A stretch of 34,440 bases of DNA from positions 1 to 34,440 of the forward strand of contig JAKBAX010000007.1 in assembly GCA_021808785.1 (NCBI GenBank). The letters run 5' to 3'. A model generated the notes under the pieces. That model was given only the letters and a program-made list of their open reading frames with translations. It ran no database searches and had not been told where the DNA came from. Origin of the DNA: Actinomycetes bacterium (GTDB lineage: Bacteria > Actinomycetota > Acidimicrobiia > Acidimicrobiales > Palsa-688). Of this stretch, positions 1 to 8,239 are shown one piece after another (within the stretch, counting starts at the first letter, position 1; every line of letters starts with the position of its first letter). The translations under genes and the position numbers were made by a program.

Positions 1-708
1 GACCTGAGCGACAGCCGCCGCGAGCTGCCCTTTGACCTGGACCAAGACCTGGCGCTCGGCGGTGAGAGTGCTGGCGGCCTGGTCGGCGTCAGACTTGATG
101 GTCCTCATCGTGACGGCCATCTGGCGCCCGTTGGCCTCGAGGGCGGCCTGCTCAGTGGTCTCGGCGTCGAGGGTGGCCCGGTAGTTCTGCACCGCCATCT
201 GCTGGCCCCCGGAAACGATTTCGGCGTAGGCGATGGTGAGACTCCGGTCGACCCCCGGGACGTCGGGAATCTGTGTGACCATGGGGGCACCGCCGGCGAT
301 GTAGGCGAGCAGGGCCTGTTCCTTCAGGGCCTGGCGGGCCGCAGCTACCTGGGTGGCGGCGATTGCTACCGTCCGGCGCATGGCCGCCTGGCGTGAGGTC
401 AGGCCCTGGTAGGCGATCTGGGCCGCCTGATAGGAGGCGTCGAGCTGATCCAAGGTGCGACCATCGGCGTTGATCTGGCCGGCCAACTCCTGGGCCTGGA
501 TCTGCAGCGTGGTGACGCTGCTGCCGGCGGAGCCGTTGCTGCCGGCGGACCCGTTGCCGGCTGTAGCGGTGGCGTTCGCCGGGTCGGCGCCGGCCGATGC
601 GATGGTCCACGGGCCGAACGTCAGGCCGAGCGCGACCACCCAGGCGCTCGCCGGCCTGGCGATGGTCCGGAGGCTCCGGTGCGACGATCCTGCGGGGCTG
701 ACAGTCAA
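1..708 (-). CDS. Secreted coiled-coil protein, N-terminal part (cut by window edge)
   Basis: The visible 236 codons run from a TTG start and stay open to the window edge, so the C-terminus is missing. The N-terminus has several arginines, then a hydrophobic stretch ([18 protein letters not shown]), which looks like a signal peptide. An Ala/Gly/Ser-rich linker and a long Gln/Ala-rich helix with coiled-coil character follow. The motif [17 protein letters not shown] closely matches ARQALKADAINAYVNGG in the NlpC/P60 hydrolase at 28394-29578, so this may be a second secreted peptidoglycan hydrolase or its regulator. That is inference, because the catalytic domain is not visible. TTG 708 was chosen because it keeps the positively charged n-region and no ATG or GTG lies between it and the upstream in-frame stop. 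A TAGAGT hexamer at 765-760 could be its -10 element. Confidence 0.72.
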   Translation of the reverse strand, partial: MTVSPAGSSHRSLRTIARPASAWVVALGLTFGPWTIASAGADPANATATAGNGSAGSNGSAGSSVTTLQIQAQELAGQINADGRTLDQLDASYQAAQIAYQGLTSRQAAMRRTVAIAATQVAAARQALKEQALLAYIAGGAPMVTQIPDVPGVDRSLTIAYAEIVSGGQQMAVQNYRATLDAETTEQAALEANGRQMAVTMRTIKSDADQAASTLTAERQVLVQVKGQLAAAVAQV

Positions 709-824
709 CGGCGGGGTGCGGAGGCCGGCCCGAGAGCGGGGACGCCGGTCGCGCCAGCCACTCTAGTCACATCAGTCACAGCAATAACATCGGAGGGTGC
801 CTCCGCGGCCTTGACTTCCCCGTC

Positions 825-854
825 TTGACCCCCACCGCCGGGGCTGCATACGGT
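825..854 (+). promoter_or_regulatory. Probable fumarase promoter (leaderless)
   Basis: TTGACC at 825-830 and TACGGT at 849-854 are separated by 18 bases and resemble -35 and -10 elements. The ATG at 861 lies six bases after the -10, so transcription would begin at or next to the start codon. No Shine-Dalgarno sequence precedes the ATG. Confidence 0.55.
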
Positions 855-860
855 CCCGGT

Positions 861-2258
861 ATGACCAGCGACCAGCAGGGGGCGTTCCGCGTCGAGCACG
901 ACTCCATGGGCGATGTGCGGGTCCCGGCCCGCGCCAAGTGGCAGGCCCAGACCCAGCGCGCCGTGGAGAACTTCCCCATCTCGGGCACCACTGTCGAACG
1001 ATCCCTGATCTCGGCCCTGGCCGCCATCAAGGGGGCGGCGGCGGTGGAGAATGCCCGCCTGAAGATCGTCGACAAGAAGGTCGCCGATGCCATTCACGCG
1101 GTAGCCCAGGAGGTGGCCGGCGGCGAGTGGGCCGATAATTTCCCGATCGACGTCTATCAGACCGGGTCGGGCACGTCGACCAACATGAACATGAACGAGG
1201 TGTTGGCCACCCTCGCTTCGGAGCGGCTCGGCTCCAAGGTGCACCCGAACGACCACGTCAACGCATCGCAGTCGTCCAACGATGTGTTCCCCTCGGCCAT
1301 CCACGTGGCTGCTTCCACGGAGATCCAGTACAGGCTGATACCGGCCCTGGATCATCTGGCCAAGGCGCTGCGCAAGAAGGCCCGCGAGTTCAAGTCCGTG
1401 GTCAAGTCGGGTCGAACCCACCTGATGGACGCCACCCCGGTCACCCTGGGCCAGGAATTCGGGGGTTACGCGGCGGCCGTGGAGCATGGCATCGAGCGCC
1501 TGCAGGGGTGCCTGCCCCGGGTGGCGGAGCTTCCGCTCGGCGGTACCGCGGTCGGCACCGGGATCAATGCCCCGAAGACGTTCGCGCCGCGGGTCATCAA
1601 GCGGTTGGCCGAGGAGCGCAACCTCCCCTTCACCGAGGCCCGTGACCACTTCGAGGCCCAAGGGGCACGGGACGCCCTGGTCGAGGCATCAGGAGTCCTG
1701 CGCACGATCGCGGTGTCTCTGTACAAGTGCGCCACCGACCTGCGCTGGATGGGCAGCGGGCCCCGAACCGGTCTGGCCGAGATCCGCATCCCCGACCTCC
1801 AACCGGGTTCGTCGATCATGCCCGGCAAGGTCAATCCGGTGCTGCCCGAAGCCGTCTCGCAGGTCGTGGCGCAGGTCATCGGCAACGATGCGGCGGTGGC
1901 CTTCGGCGGGGCGGCCGGGAACCTGGAGCTCAACGTGATGCTGCCCGTCATCGCCCGGAACCTGTTGGAGTCGATCCGGCTGCTGGCCGCGGTGAGCGTG
2001 GCGTTCGCCGACAAATGCATATCGGGCATCGAGGCGGACGTGGAACGGTGCCGTACCTATGCGTTGTCCTCGCCTTCGATCGGCACGGCTCTCAATCCGT
2101 ACATCGGTTACGAGGAGGCGGCCAAGATCATCAAGGCCTCCATCGCGGAGAACAAGGACTTGCGCAGCCTGGTTCTGGAGCGGGGGCTGTTGAGCGAGGC
2201 CGAGGTGGACAAGGCGCTCGACGTCGAGGCCATGACGAGGGGCGGCATCGTCAAGTAG
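861..2258 (+). CDS. fumC: Class II fumarate hydratase (fumarase C)
   Basis: This 465-residue protein has the usual length of iron-independent class II fumarases, which interconvert fumarate and L-malate in the cytosolic TCA cycle. The N-terminus carries the family motif [24 protein letters not shown] lies near residues 101-113, [10 protein letters not shown] (catalytic His about 187) near 185, and the superfamily signature [10 protein letters not shown] near 316-325 contains the catalytic Ser 318. Length and motifs favour fumarase over aspartase, though the two are close relatives. ATG 861 is preferred to the in-frame TTG at 825, because that TTG coincides with the predicted -35 element and would add a non-conserved Pro/Gly peptide. 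Malate links it to the malyl-CoA lyase-type gene at 4943, but there is no operon between them. Confidence 0.95.
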   Translation: MTSDQQGAFRVEHDSMGDVRVPARAKWQAQTQRAVENFPISGTTVERSLISALAAIKGAAAVENARLKIVDKKVADAIHAVAQEVAGGEWADNFPIDVYQTGSGTSTNMNMNEVLATLASERLGSKVHPNDHVNASQSSNDVFPSAIHVAASTEIQYRLIPALDHLAKALRKKAREFKSVVKSGRTHLMDATPVTLGQEFGGYAAAVEHGIERLQGCLPRVAELPLGGTAVGTGINAPKTFAPRVIKRLAEERNLPFTEARDHFEAQGARDALVEASGVLRTIAVSLYKCATDLRWMGSGPRTGLAEIRIPDLQPGSSIMPGKVNPVLPEAVSQVVAQVIGNDAAVAFGGAAGNLELNVMLPVIARNLLESIRLLAAVSVAFADKCISGIEADVERCRTYALSSPSIGTALNPYIGYEEAAKIIKASIAENKDLRSLVLERGLLSEAEVDKALDVEAMTRGGIVK

Positions 2259-2285
2259 TCAAGTAGTCAAGTAGTCAAGTAGTCA
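2250..2285 (+). repeat. Octanucleotide tandem repeat at the fumC stop codon
   Basis: Four exact head-to-tail copies of GTCAAGTA span 2250-2281, followed by a partial copy GTCA. The fumC stop codon TAG (2256-2258) lies across the first copy boundary. Because the period is 8, the TAG recurs at 2264, 2272 and 2280, giving stops in all three forward frames. Confidence 0.95.
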
Positions 2286-2335
2286 GGTGGTCGGCTGGTG
2301 GGCCGTCGGGCTGGGCGCCCGCCGATAGGGGCGGC

Positions 2336-2341
2336 TACGTT
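2336..2341 (+). promoter_or_regulatory. Possible -10 element of the DUF2269 gene
   Basis: TACGTT fits the TANNNT pattern nine bases before ATG 2351. There is no clear -35 and no Shine-Dalgarno sequence. It is supported mainly by the same arrangement at other genes in the window. Confidence 0.35.
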
Positions 2342-2350
2342 CGGCCGGTA

Positions 2351-2848
2351 ATGGGAACCGGCTTCAAGATCCTGGTCATGGTGCACGTCGTCTGTGTCGT
2401 CGCCGGCTTCGGTGCGCTCGCTTACAACGGCCTCTACCTGAGCCTGGCCCAGCGCCGCCCGCAGGGAGGGACCGGTGCTGTCCTCGAGGTCAACAAGATG
2501 GTCTCCGGCCTGGCCGAGGCCCTCGTCTATGCGGCCATCCTGTTCGGGATCGCGGCCGTCGGCGCCAGCCACAAGCGATTCGGCTTCGGCGACGCGTGGG
2601 TCTCGGCTGCCCTTGCCGTGGCGGTGGTGGACATCGGCATCCTGCACGGGTGGATTCGGCCCAACCAGCGCCGCTACACCGATCTGGTGCGCAAGCTGGA
2701 GGCCCCGCTCGGGCCCGGCGAGTCGGCCGAGACCAGGGCCCCCGACGCCATGCGGCTGCAGACCCAGGAGAAGCGGATCGGCTTCGGTTGGGCCGCGTTC
2801 AACGTGCTGGTCATCGGCGCCGTCTACCTCATGGTGTTCCAACCGTGA
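2351..2848 (+). CDS. DUF2269-like integral membrane protein
   Basis: This is a 165-residue protein with four hydrophobic stretches: near residues 5-30, 55-72, 84-100 and 145-163. The order and length fit the DUF2269 family of predicted integral membrane proteins of unknown function. It starts directly in a membrane segment (KILVMVHVVCVVAGFGALAY). A conserved-looking soluble loop carries ILHGWIRPNQRRYTDLV, followed by a charged loop and a final membrane helix. It lies between fumC and the eIF-2B-like gene on the same strand. It probably has its own leaderless promoter and may be transcribed with the next gene 54 bases on. No substrate or role can be named from the sequence. Confidence 0.72.
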   Translation: MGTGFKILVMVHVVCVVAGFGALAYNGLYLSLAQRRPQGGTGAVLEVNKMVSGLAEALVYAAILFGIAAVGASHKRFGFGDAWVSAALAVAVVDIGILHGWIRPNQRRYTDLVRKLEAPLGPGESAETRAPDAMRLQTQEKRIGFGWAAFNVLVIGAVYLMVFQP

Positions 2849-2902
2849 CGGTAGGGCCATCGGCCGGGCGCGGTCGCTCAGGACGCGGTACAACGGGGGG
2901 CG

Positions 2903-3709
2903 ATGCACCCGATCGAACACCTGCGCTACGTGGCCCGGGCGACCGGCGCCGATCCGGCCGCGGTGGCCGCGGAAGCGGCTGACGCCCTGGTCCAGATGGC
3001 CCGCATGCAGCCCGCCGGCCTGGTCCCGGCCTGCCGCCGGCTGATAGACCGGCACCTCGTGGCCGGCCCGGTGTGGTGGCTGTCGGCCAAGATGCTGCGC
3101 GAGGAGGACCCGGTGGTGGCCGGGCGCCAGGCGGCACAGGCCCTGGAGGGTGACCCCACCGGTCGTCACCTGGCCGATGCCCTGCCCGACTCGCCCACCG
3201 CGGTCGTCATCGGCTGGCCCGACGTGGTGACCGACGCGCTGCGCCGGCGCGGGGACGTCGAGGTACTGGTCGTCGAGTGGCGTAGCGAGGGGGCCCAACT
3301 GGTGCACCGGCTGCGCGACCGCGACCACGAGGCCCAGCTGGTGCTGGAGTCGGGGGTGGGCCCGGCCGCAGTGGTGGCCGACGTGGTGCTGATCGAGGCG
3401 TTGGCCGCCGGTCCGGCCGGGGTGCTGGCCGTCCCGGGGTCGCTGGCGGCCGCCGCGGTGGCGGCCCACCAGCAGGTCCCGGTGTGGGCCGTGACAGGGG
3501 TCGGGCGGGTGCTGCCGGGCCCGTTGTGGGACGCCATGCTGGCCCGGCTCGACGCCTCGGGGGAGGAGCCCTGGGAGCGGTCGGTCGAGGTGGTGCCTGC
3601 CGACCTGATCAGCCAGGTCGTCGGCCCCGACGGCGTGCAGGAGACGGGCGAGGGCCTCCTGAACGCCACCTGCCCGGCTGCTCCCGAGCTGTTCCGAGTG
3701 GCCGGATGA
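2903..3709 (+). CDS. eIF-2B-alpha-like Rossmann-fold protein
   Basis: This 268-residue soluble protein has an N-terminal Ala-rich helical region and a C-terminal half resembling the eIF-2B alpha/beta/delta and MtnA superfamily. The similar part runs from VVADVVLIEALAAG (near 150) through VLAVPGSLAAAAVAAHQQVPVWAV, which corresponds to the family segment where an internal helix precedes a 'vP.yV' strand. Bacterial members include sugar-phosphate isomerases such as methylthioribose-1-phosphate isomerase, but the catalytic Cys/Asp pattern of MtnA is not evident here, so the reaction is unknown. The stop overlaps the start of the DUF885 gene (ATGA), so the two are very likely co-translated. The ATG follows a GGGGGG tract that could act as a ribosome binding site. 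Confidence 0.6.
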   Translation: MHPIEHLRYVARATGADPAAVAAEAADALVQMARMQPAGLVPACRRLIDRHLVAGPVWWLSAKMLREEDPVVAGRQAAQALEGDPTGRHLADALPDSPTAVVIGWPDVVTDALRRRGDVEVLVVEWRSEGAQLVHRLRDRDHEAQLVLESGVGPAAVVADVVLIEALAAGPAGVLAVPGSLAAAAVAAHQQVPVWAVTGVGRVLPGPLWDAMLARLDASGEEPWERSVEVVPADLISQVVGPDGVQETGEGLLNATCPAAPELFRVAG

Positions 3710-4920
3710 GCGTCGCTACCCCGACGCGCCGCCGGCCCGCCGATGACCCCGTCACGCGCTACATCCGCCTCGGGCTGGCTCTCGGGCGCCATGTGGACGG
3801 TTTCGTGGACGCCTACTACGGACCCCCGGCACTGAGTGCGGAGGCGGCCGTCGGGGCGCCCACCGGGCCCGCCGCGCTGGCCGAGGAGGGCCGCCGGCTC
3901 CTGGCCGACCTGCAGACCGACGGCAGCCTCGAGGCCCATCGGCGCACCTGGCTGGCGGCGCAGGTGCGGGGGCTTCACACCAGCGCCCGCAAGCTGGCCG
4001 GCGAGGAGATCGCCTATCTGGACGAGATCGAGGCCTGCTACGGAGTTCGTCCCACCTGGACCGAGGAGGACGACTTCGCCGAGGCCCACCGCCGTTTGGA
4101 CCGCGTCCTGCCGAGGACCGGCGAGCCCCTGGCCGAGCGGTACAACTCCTGGCGGGAGGTCCAGGTCGTCCCGCCCGAGAAGCTGCACGATGCCATCGAG
4201 TCCCTGGCCGAGGACTTCCGGGATCGGACCCGTCGGGCCTTCGGGTTGCCGGAGGGGGAGCGGGTCGAGTTCGTGCTCGAGGGGGGCAAGCCGTGGAGCG
4301 GCTTCAACTACTACCTCGGGGACCTGCGCAGCCGGGTCGCCATGAACACCGACCTGCCCATCCTGTCGCTCACCCTGGCCCACGTCGTGGCCCACGAGTC
4401 CTATCCCGGGCACCACACCGAGCACAGCCGCAAGGAGGCCGGTCTGGTGCGGCGCCGGCACCAGATGGAGGAGACCATCTTCCTGGTCGGCACTCCTCAG
4501 TGCCTGATCGCCGAGGGACTGGCCGACCTCGGCCTCGAGGTGATCGCCGGGGCCCGCCCCGAAGCGGTGATCGAGTCCCACCTGGCGCCCCTCGGCATCC
4601 CATATGACGCAGGTGTGGCGGGACCGGTGGCCGAGGCCGGCGAGAAGCTCGGAGCGGTCATCGGCAACGCCGCCATCGGCGTCCACGACCGGGGCTGGAG
4701 CCCGGACCAGGCGGTCGAGTACCTGAAGCGGTGGGCCCTGCGGCCGGAGGCGCGGGCGGCCAAATCGGTGCAGTTCCTGACCGACCCGACGTGGCGGGCC
4801 TACCAGTTCTGCTACATCGACGGGTTCCGCCTGTGCCGGCGATTCGTGGGGGGTGAGCCGGCCCGATTCGAGCGGCTCATCAGCGAGCAGTTGATTCCTG
4901 ATCAACTGGTTTCCGCCTGA
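3706..4920 (+). CDS. DUF885 family protein (putative zinc metallopeptidase)
   Basis: This 404-residue protein carries HESYPGHH at about residues 230-237, inside THE helix LAHVVAHESYPGHHTEH. This is the HExxxGHH-type signature of DUF885, a family related to M2/M3-like metallopeptidases, so His230, Glu231 and a following His are the likely zinc and catalytic residues. A second conserved-looking element, AEGLADLGLEVIAG near 266, contains a Glu that could be the third ligand. There is no signal peptide, so it is probably cytoplasmic. ATG 3706 overlaps the stop of the preceding gene by four bases; the open frame continues upstream but without family similarity. Substrates are unknown, and some DUF885 members are annotated only as hypothetical. 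Confidence 0.8.
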   Translation: MSVATPTRRRPADDPVTRYIRLGLALGRHVDGFVDAYYGPPALSAEAAVGAPTGPAALAEEGRRLLADLQTDGSLEAHRRTWLAAQVRGLHTSARKLAGEEIAYLDEIEACYGVRPTWTEEDDFAEAHRRLDRVLPRTGEPLAERYNSWREVQVVPPEKLHDAIESLAEDFRDRTRRAFGLPEGERVEFVLEGGKPWSGFNYYLGDLRSRVAMNTDLPILSLTLAHVVAHESYPGHHTEHSRKEAGLVRRRHQMEETIFLVGTPQCLIAEGLADLGLEVIAGARPEAVIESHLAPLGIPYDAGVAGPVAEAGEKLGAVIGNAAIGVHDRGWSPDQAVEYLKRWALRPEARAAKSVQFLTDPTWRAYQFCYIDGFRLCRRFVGGEPARFERLISEQLIPDQLVSA

Positions 4921-4929
4921 GTCAACCCG

Positions 4930-4935
4930 TAGCAT
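4930..4935 (+). promoter_or_regulatory. Possible -10 element of the malyl-CoA lyase-type gene
   Basis: TAGCAT lies seven bases before ATG 4943, between the DUF885 stop and the lyase start, with no Shine-Dalgarno sequence. It fits a leaderless transcript. The -35 region (TGGTTT at 4907-4912) is weak. Confidence 0.42.
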
Positions 4936-4942
4936 CCGGCCC

Positions 4943-5884
4943 ATGTCCGCCCGCTCCCGCAGCCTGCCCCGCCGATCGTGCCATGCCGTGCCCGGCTCCA
5001 GCGAGAAGTTCATGGCCAAGGCGCCGGGGCTCGGTGCCGACATGTACTTCCTCGATCTCGAGGACGCGGTGGCTCCCCTGGAAAAAGAGGAGAGCCGGGG
5101 ACGCGTCGTCAAGGCCATTCGCGAGCAGGAGTGGGGCGACTCGGTGCTGTGCGTGCGGGTCAATGCCTGGGACACCCGGTGGACCTACGGGGATGTGATC
5201 GAAGTGGTGGGCCAGGCGGGGGAGCGGCTCGACGAGATCATGTTGCCCAAGGTGCAGAGCGGCGCGCAGATCGTCGCCATGGATCTGCTGCTCACCCAGG
5301 TGGAGATCAACCACGGGCTGGCTCCCGGCCACATTGGCATCGAGGCGCAGATCGAGACGGCCCAGGGCCTGATCAACGTGGAGGAGATCTGCGCCGCCTC
5401 CCCCCGGGTCGAGACTGTCATCCTCGGCCCGGTGGACATGTCGGCATCCATGGGCATGCCTTCGCTCTCCGGGGGCCTGCAGATCCCGGAGTACCCGGGC
5501 GATTACTTCCACTATGTGTTCATGAAGATCCTCATGGCGGGCCGGGCCAACGGCCTGCAGGTGATCGACGGGCCCTACGTGAAGGTGCGGGATCCGGAGG
5601 GACTGCGCGACTACGCCCGTCGTAGCCAGATCCTGGGTTTCGACGGCAAGTGGAGCCTGCATCCCGATCAGGTCGGCATCGTCAACGAGGTGTTCTCGCC
5701 CACTCAGGAGCAGTTCGACAAGGCGTGGGACGTGCTCGATTCCTACCGGCAGGCCACCGAGGGGGACCGCAAGGGGGCCGTCATGTTCGGCGAGGAGATG
5801 ATCGACGAGGCGTCGCGCAAGGTGGCCGAGATGTTGGTTCGCAAGGGCGAGCGGGCCGGCCGGGCCCGCAGCCAGGTGGGCTAG
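4943..5884 (+). CDS. mcl: HpcH/HpaI aldolase family CoA-ester lyase, malyl/methylmalyl-CoA lyase type
   Basis: This 313-residue protein belongs to the CitE/HpcH group that cleaves malyl-CoA or beta-methylmalyl-CoA to glyoxylate plus acetyl- or propionyl-CoA using Mg2+. RRSCHAVPGSSEKF starts the barrel. FLDLEDAVAP (about 36-45), VRVNAWDT with an Arg near 72, IGIEAQIETAQGL (metal Glu near 134-138) and LGPVDMSASMG (metal Asp near 165) are the expected substrate and metal sites; KWSLHPDQV follows. It resembles the CitE-like protein of the actinobacterial crotonyl-CoA carboxylase gene cluster. Its neighbours are methylsuccinyl-CoA dehydrogenase-like and MaoC-like genes, which supports a role in the ethylmalonyl-CoA pathway. 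The stop codon overlaps that of the convergent dehydrogenase. A citryl- or citramalyl-CoA activity cannot be excluded. Confidence 0.82.
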   Translation: MSARSRSLPRRSCHAVPGSSEKFMAKAPGLGADMYFLDLEDAVAPLEKEESRGRVVKAIREQEWGDSVLCVRVNAWDTRWTYGDVIEVVGQAGERLDEIMLPKVQSGAQIVAMDLLLTQVEINHGLAPGHIGIEAQIETAQGLINVEEICAASPRVETVILGPVDMSASMGMPSLSGGLQIPEYPGDYFHYVFMKILMAGRANGLQVIDGPYVKVRDPEGLRDYARRSQILGFDGKWSLHPDQVGIVNEVFSPTQEQFDKAWDVLDSYRQATEGDRKGAVMFGEEMIDEASRKVAEMLVRKGERAGRARSQVG

Positions 5885-7470
5885 GCCCGAGCCGTCTCGA
5901 TGAGCTTGCGGCCCACCACCTTGAGGGCCAACGTCTCGTCGGCCCCCTCGAAGATCGACAGCACCCGGGCGTCGACGAACAGGCGGCTCACCGGGTACTC
6001 CTCGGCGTAGCCCATGCCGCCGTGGATCTGCATGGCCTCCCGGGAGACCCACTCGGCGGCCCGGCACACGTAGGCCTTGATCATCGATGCTTCCAGGGCC
6101 CCTTCCCCTTTGGCCATGAGGCGGGCCACCTCGTACATGTACTGGCGGGCGGCCTGGATGATGGCCGCCATGCGACCCAGCTTGACCCGGGTCAGTTGGT
6201 AGTCGGCGATGGGGCGCCCGAAGACGACCCGGCCCTCGGCGTAGGCGCGGGCGGCCTCGTACGCGGCCTGCATCACACCCACCGCCCGGGCTGCGGTCTG
6301 GAGCCGACCGTTCTCGAAGCCCTCCATCTGGAGGTAGAAGCCCCGGCCGATGCCGCCCTCCCCGCCGACGAGACATTCATCGGCGACGGACCAGCCGGCG
6401 AAGGACAGCTCGTAGGAGTGCATGCCCCGGTAGCCGATGGTGTCGATGGGGCGACCCTCGAGGCGTCCGCCCCCCGGCTGGGTCAGGGTGAAACCGTGAC
6501 CGTCGGCTCGCTCCTTGGGCACGACGAACAGCGACAGGCCGCGGTGGGCCCGGGACCGGTCCGCGTCGGTGCGGGCCAGGACCATGAGCACGTCGGCGCG
6601 CGCCGCGAAGGTCGACCAGGTCTTGGTGCCCGACAGCGACCAGCCCCCATCGGTCCGCGCCGCGGCCAGGGTTATGCCGGCCACGTCGGAGCCGTAGTCG
6701 GGCTCGGTCACCGCCACCCCGGCCATGATCTCGCCGGTGGCCAGCCGCGGCAGCCATGCCTGCTTCTGCTCCTCGGTCCCTCCCTTGAGCAGGGCCCGGG
6801 CCAGGATCTCGGGCCGGGTGATCAGGGAGCCGCCGGCACCGAGGGAGCCGCGTGACAGCTCTTCTGTCGCGATCACCATGCCCATGTAGTCGTGCTCGCC
6901 CCCGCTCGCGAAGCCGCCGTACTCCTCCGGTATGGAAAGGCCGAAGGCGCCGAGCTCGCCGAGCCCGCGGATGATGTCCTCGGGGATGTCGTCGTTGCGC
7001 CGGTGGATGTGCTCGGCGACCGGAGCGACGCGCTCGTCGGCGAAGCGCCGGAAGGTGTCGGCCACGAGCTCGAAGTCCCCGTCGAGGTGGCGGGAGCCGG
7101 GCGTGGTGGCCAGGGCGGCCAGGAACTCCGGTTCGCGAAAGGCGCGGACCATGGGCAGAGCGGTGTCGAGGGACCCCGGGTCGAGCCCCCACGCCGGTTC
7201 CCGGCCGAGGATCCGACCGGCCAGGTCCCATACCGCCTCGGCGGCGAACGCGCAGGCCAGAGCGGCCTCTGTCGGCCCGTGGGCGCCGTAGTCGAGGGCG
7301 GCCCGGGCGGTCTCCACCGCAGCCGCGCCGTGGGCCAGGTCGTAGAGCACCGCCTGGTGCGTGTCGGCCACGCGTGGTCCCTGGGCGGCCAGATGGCGCG
7401 TGGCCCGCTCCACGGCGGCGCGGGCCACGCCGACGGCGTCGGCGGCCACGGAGATGTCGGGGGGGAGCAT
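5881..7470 (-). CDS. mcd: Acyl-CoA dehydrogenase, methylsuccinyl-CoA dehydrogenase type
   Basis: This 529-residue flavoprotein has a complete acyl-CoA dehydrogenase fold after an extra N-terminal helical region of about 130 residues. Methylsuccinyl-CoA dehydrogenases of the ethylmalonyl-CoA pathway have such an extension. The core starts near ELVADTFRRFADERVAP (134-150). VAVTEPDYGSDVAG and WSLSGTKTWSTFAA are the FAD/substrate motifs, FENGRLQTAARAVGV is the central helix, and SIFEGADET carries the probable catalytic Glu near 508. QIHGGMGYAEEYPVSR is also typical. The gene faces the malyl-CoA lyase gene and is close to the MaoC hydratase, giving three consecutive pathway steps. ATG 7470 was chosen over GTG 7527, because TAACCT sits seven bases upstream and the longer start would collide with the methyltransferase gene. 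A related branched-chain acyl-CoA dehydrogenase is the alternative. Confidence 0.8.
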   Translation of the reverse strand: MLPPDISVAADAVGVARAAVERATRHLAAQGPRVADTHQAVLYDLAHGAAAVETARAALDYGAHGPTEAALACAFAAEAVWDLAGRILGREPAWGLDPGSLDTALPMVRAFREPEFLAALATTPGSRHLDGDFELVADTFRRFADERVAPVAEHIHRRNDDIPEDIIRGLGELGAFGLSIPEEYGGFASGGEHDYMGMVIATEELSRGSLGAGGSLITRPEILARALLKGGTEEQKQAWLPRLATGEIMAGVAVTEPDYGSDVAGITLAAARTDGGWSLSGTKTWSTFAARADVLMVLARTDADRSRAHRGLSLFVVPKERADGHGFTLTQPGGGRLEGRPIDTIGYRGMHSYELSFAGWSVADECLVGGEGGIGRGFYLQMEGFENGRLQTAARAVGVMQAAYEAARAYAEGRVVFGRPIADYQLTRVKLGRMAAIIQAARQYMYEVARLMAKGEGALEASMIKAYVCRAAEWVSREAMQIHGGMGYAEEYPVSRLFVDARVLSIFEGADETLALKVVGRKLIETARA

Positions 7471-7477
7471 GGGGCCG

Positions 7478-7483
7478 AGGTTA
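7478..7483 (-). promoter_or_regulatory. Possible -10 element of the mcd-like gene
   Basis: On the minus strand TAACCT precedes ATG 7470 by seven bases with no Shine-Dalgarno sequence, consistent with a leaderless start. No convincing -35 is seen. Confidence 0.4.
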
Positions 7484-7523
7484 CTAAGAGGCTGTTGCGG
7501 GGATGGAGCCTGGTCGTGACCTC

Positions 7524-8207
7524 TCACGACCCCGTCCCGGGCTCCTCCTGCCTCGGGGCGGCCCGCCGTCGGGCCACGACGGTGACGAGCGGGGGGAGGA
7601 TCACCGGGGCGTCACCTGGATCCACGTCGGTCATCGCTTCGAGGTACTCGGCCACCGGCGAGGGCCCGGCCCAGGCCGGGGCTTCGGCCCATGCGTCGAC
7701 CAGCTCCAGCCCGGCGTCGCGCGCCAGGGCGGGCAGGAGAGCACCGACGTCGGGGTGACGGGCATGGGGCATCGACAGCGGGTGCCCGTCGAGGCGTCCG
7801 GCGGAGGTGATCGCCTCCTGGGCCACCACCCAGCCCCCCGGCCTCACCGACTGGCCCATGCGGCGCAGGACCACAGCCGGTTCGTGCACGTGGAGCAGTA
7901 GGAAGCGGCAGAACACCAGGTCGAGGGGCTCGGGAAGGTTGAGCTCCTCTCCCGTCTGGGTCACCGCTACCACTTGGGCCTGCGCCGCCGCGGCCGCGGC
8001 CCGGGCGACCTCGTCGCGCCGGGCCGGGTCCGAGTCCACCGCGTACACCCGCCCGTCCCGCCCGACGATGCGGGCCAGGGCCACGGTCACGTCCCCACCT
8101 CCGGCACCGACATCGGCGCACCGCCAGCCTTCGCGCAGGCCCAGGCGGTCGAGTGCGGTGGCCAGGGGCCGGCGGTAGACGTCGTTGCGCAGGTCCAGTT
8201 CGATCAC
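7524..8207 (-). CDS. Class I SAM-dependent methyltransferase
   Basis: This 227-residue protein has a Rossmann-type methyltransferase fold. Motif I (CADVGAGGGDVTVAL, about 30-44) binds S-adenosylmethionine, VYAVDSDP (about 54-61) carries the acidic residue for the ribose, and LDLVFCRFLLLHV (about 95-107) is motif IV. VRPGGWVVAQE is the motif after strand 5. The substrate is unknown; such UbiE-like proteins act on small molecules. It sits between the mcd-like and MaoC-like genes but has no evident place in the ethylmalonyl-CoA pathway. The start is GTG 8207, eight bases after TAACGT on the minus strand. It shares a 32-base divergent promoter region with the MaoC gene. Confidence 0.82.
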   Translation of the reverse strand: MIELDLRNDVYRRPLATALDRLGLREGWRCADVGAGGGDVTVALARIVGRDGRVYAVDSDPARRDEVARAAAAAAQAQVVAVTQTGEELNLPEPLDLVFCRFLLLHVHEPAVVLRRMGQSVRPGGWVVAQEAITSAGRLDGHPLSMPHARHPDVGALLPALARDAGLELVDAWAEAPAWAGPSPVAEYLEAMTDVDPGDAPVILPPLVTVVARRRAAPRQEEPGTGS

Positions 8208-8215
8208 GACGAGAG

Positions 8216-8231
8216 ACGTTACGCCTAGCGT
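8216..8231. promoter_or_regulatory. Face-to-face -10 elements between two divergent genes
   Basis: TAACGT on the minus strand (8221-8216) is eight bases before GTG 8207. TAGCGT on the plus strand (8226-8231) is eight bases before ATG 8240. The two hexamers are four bases apart, so each -35 region would lie inside or beyond the other gene's start. Confidence 0.5.
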
Positions 8232-8239
8232 GGCCCGCG

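Noticed and set aside
705-1661. 318-codon minus-strand reading frame opposite fumC
   Set aside because: It lies entirely antisense to a clear fumarase and has Gly/Arg/His-rich composition without any family motif. Such frames are frequent at this GC content.
3166-5175. 669-codon minus-strand frame opposite the eIF-2B-like and DUF885 genes
   Set aside because: It runs antisense through three good genes and its composition reflects codon-position GC bias, with no recognisable domain.
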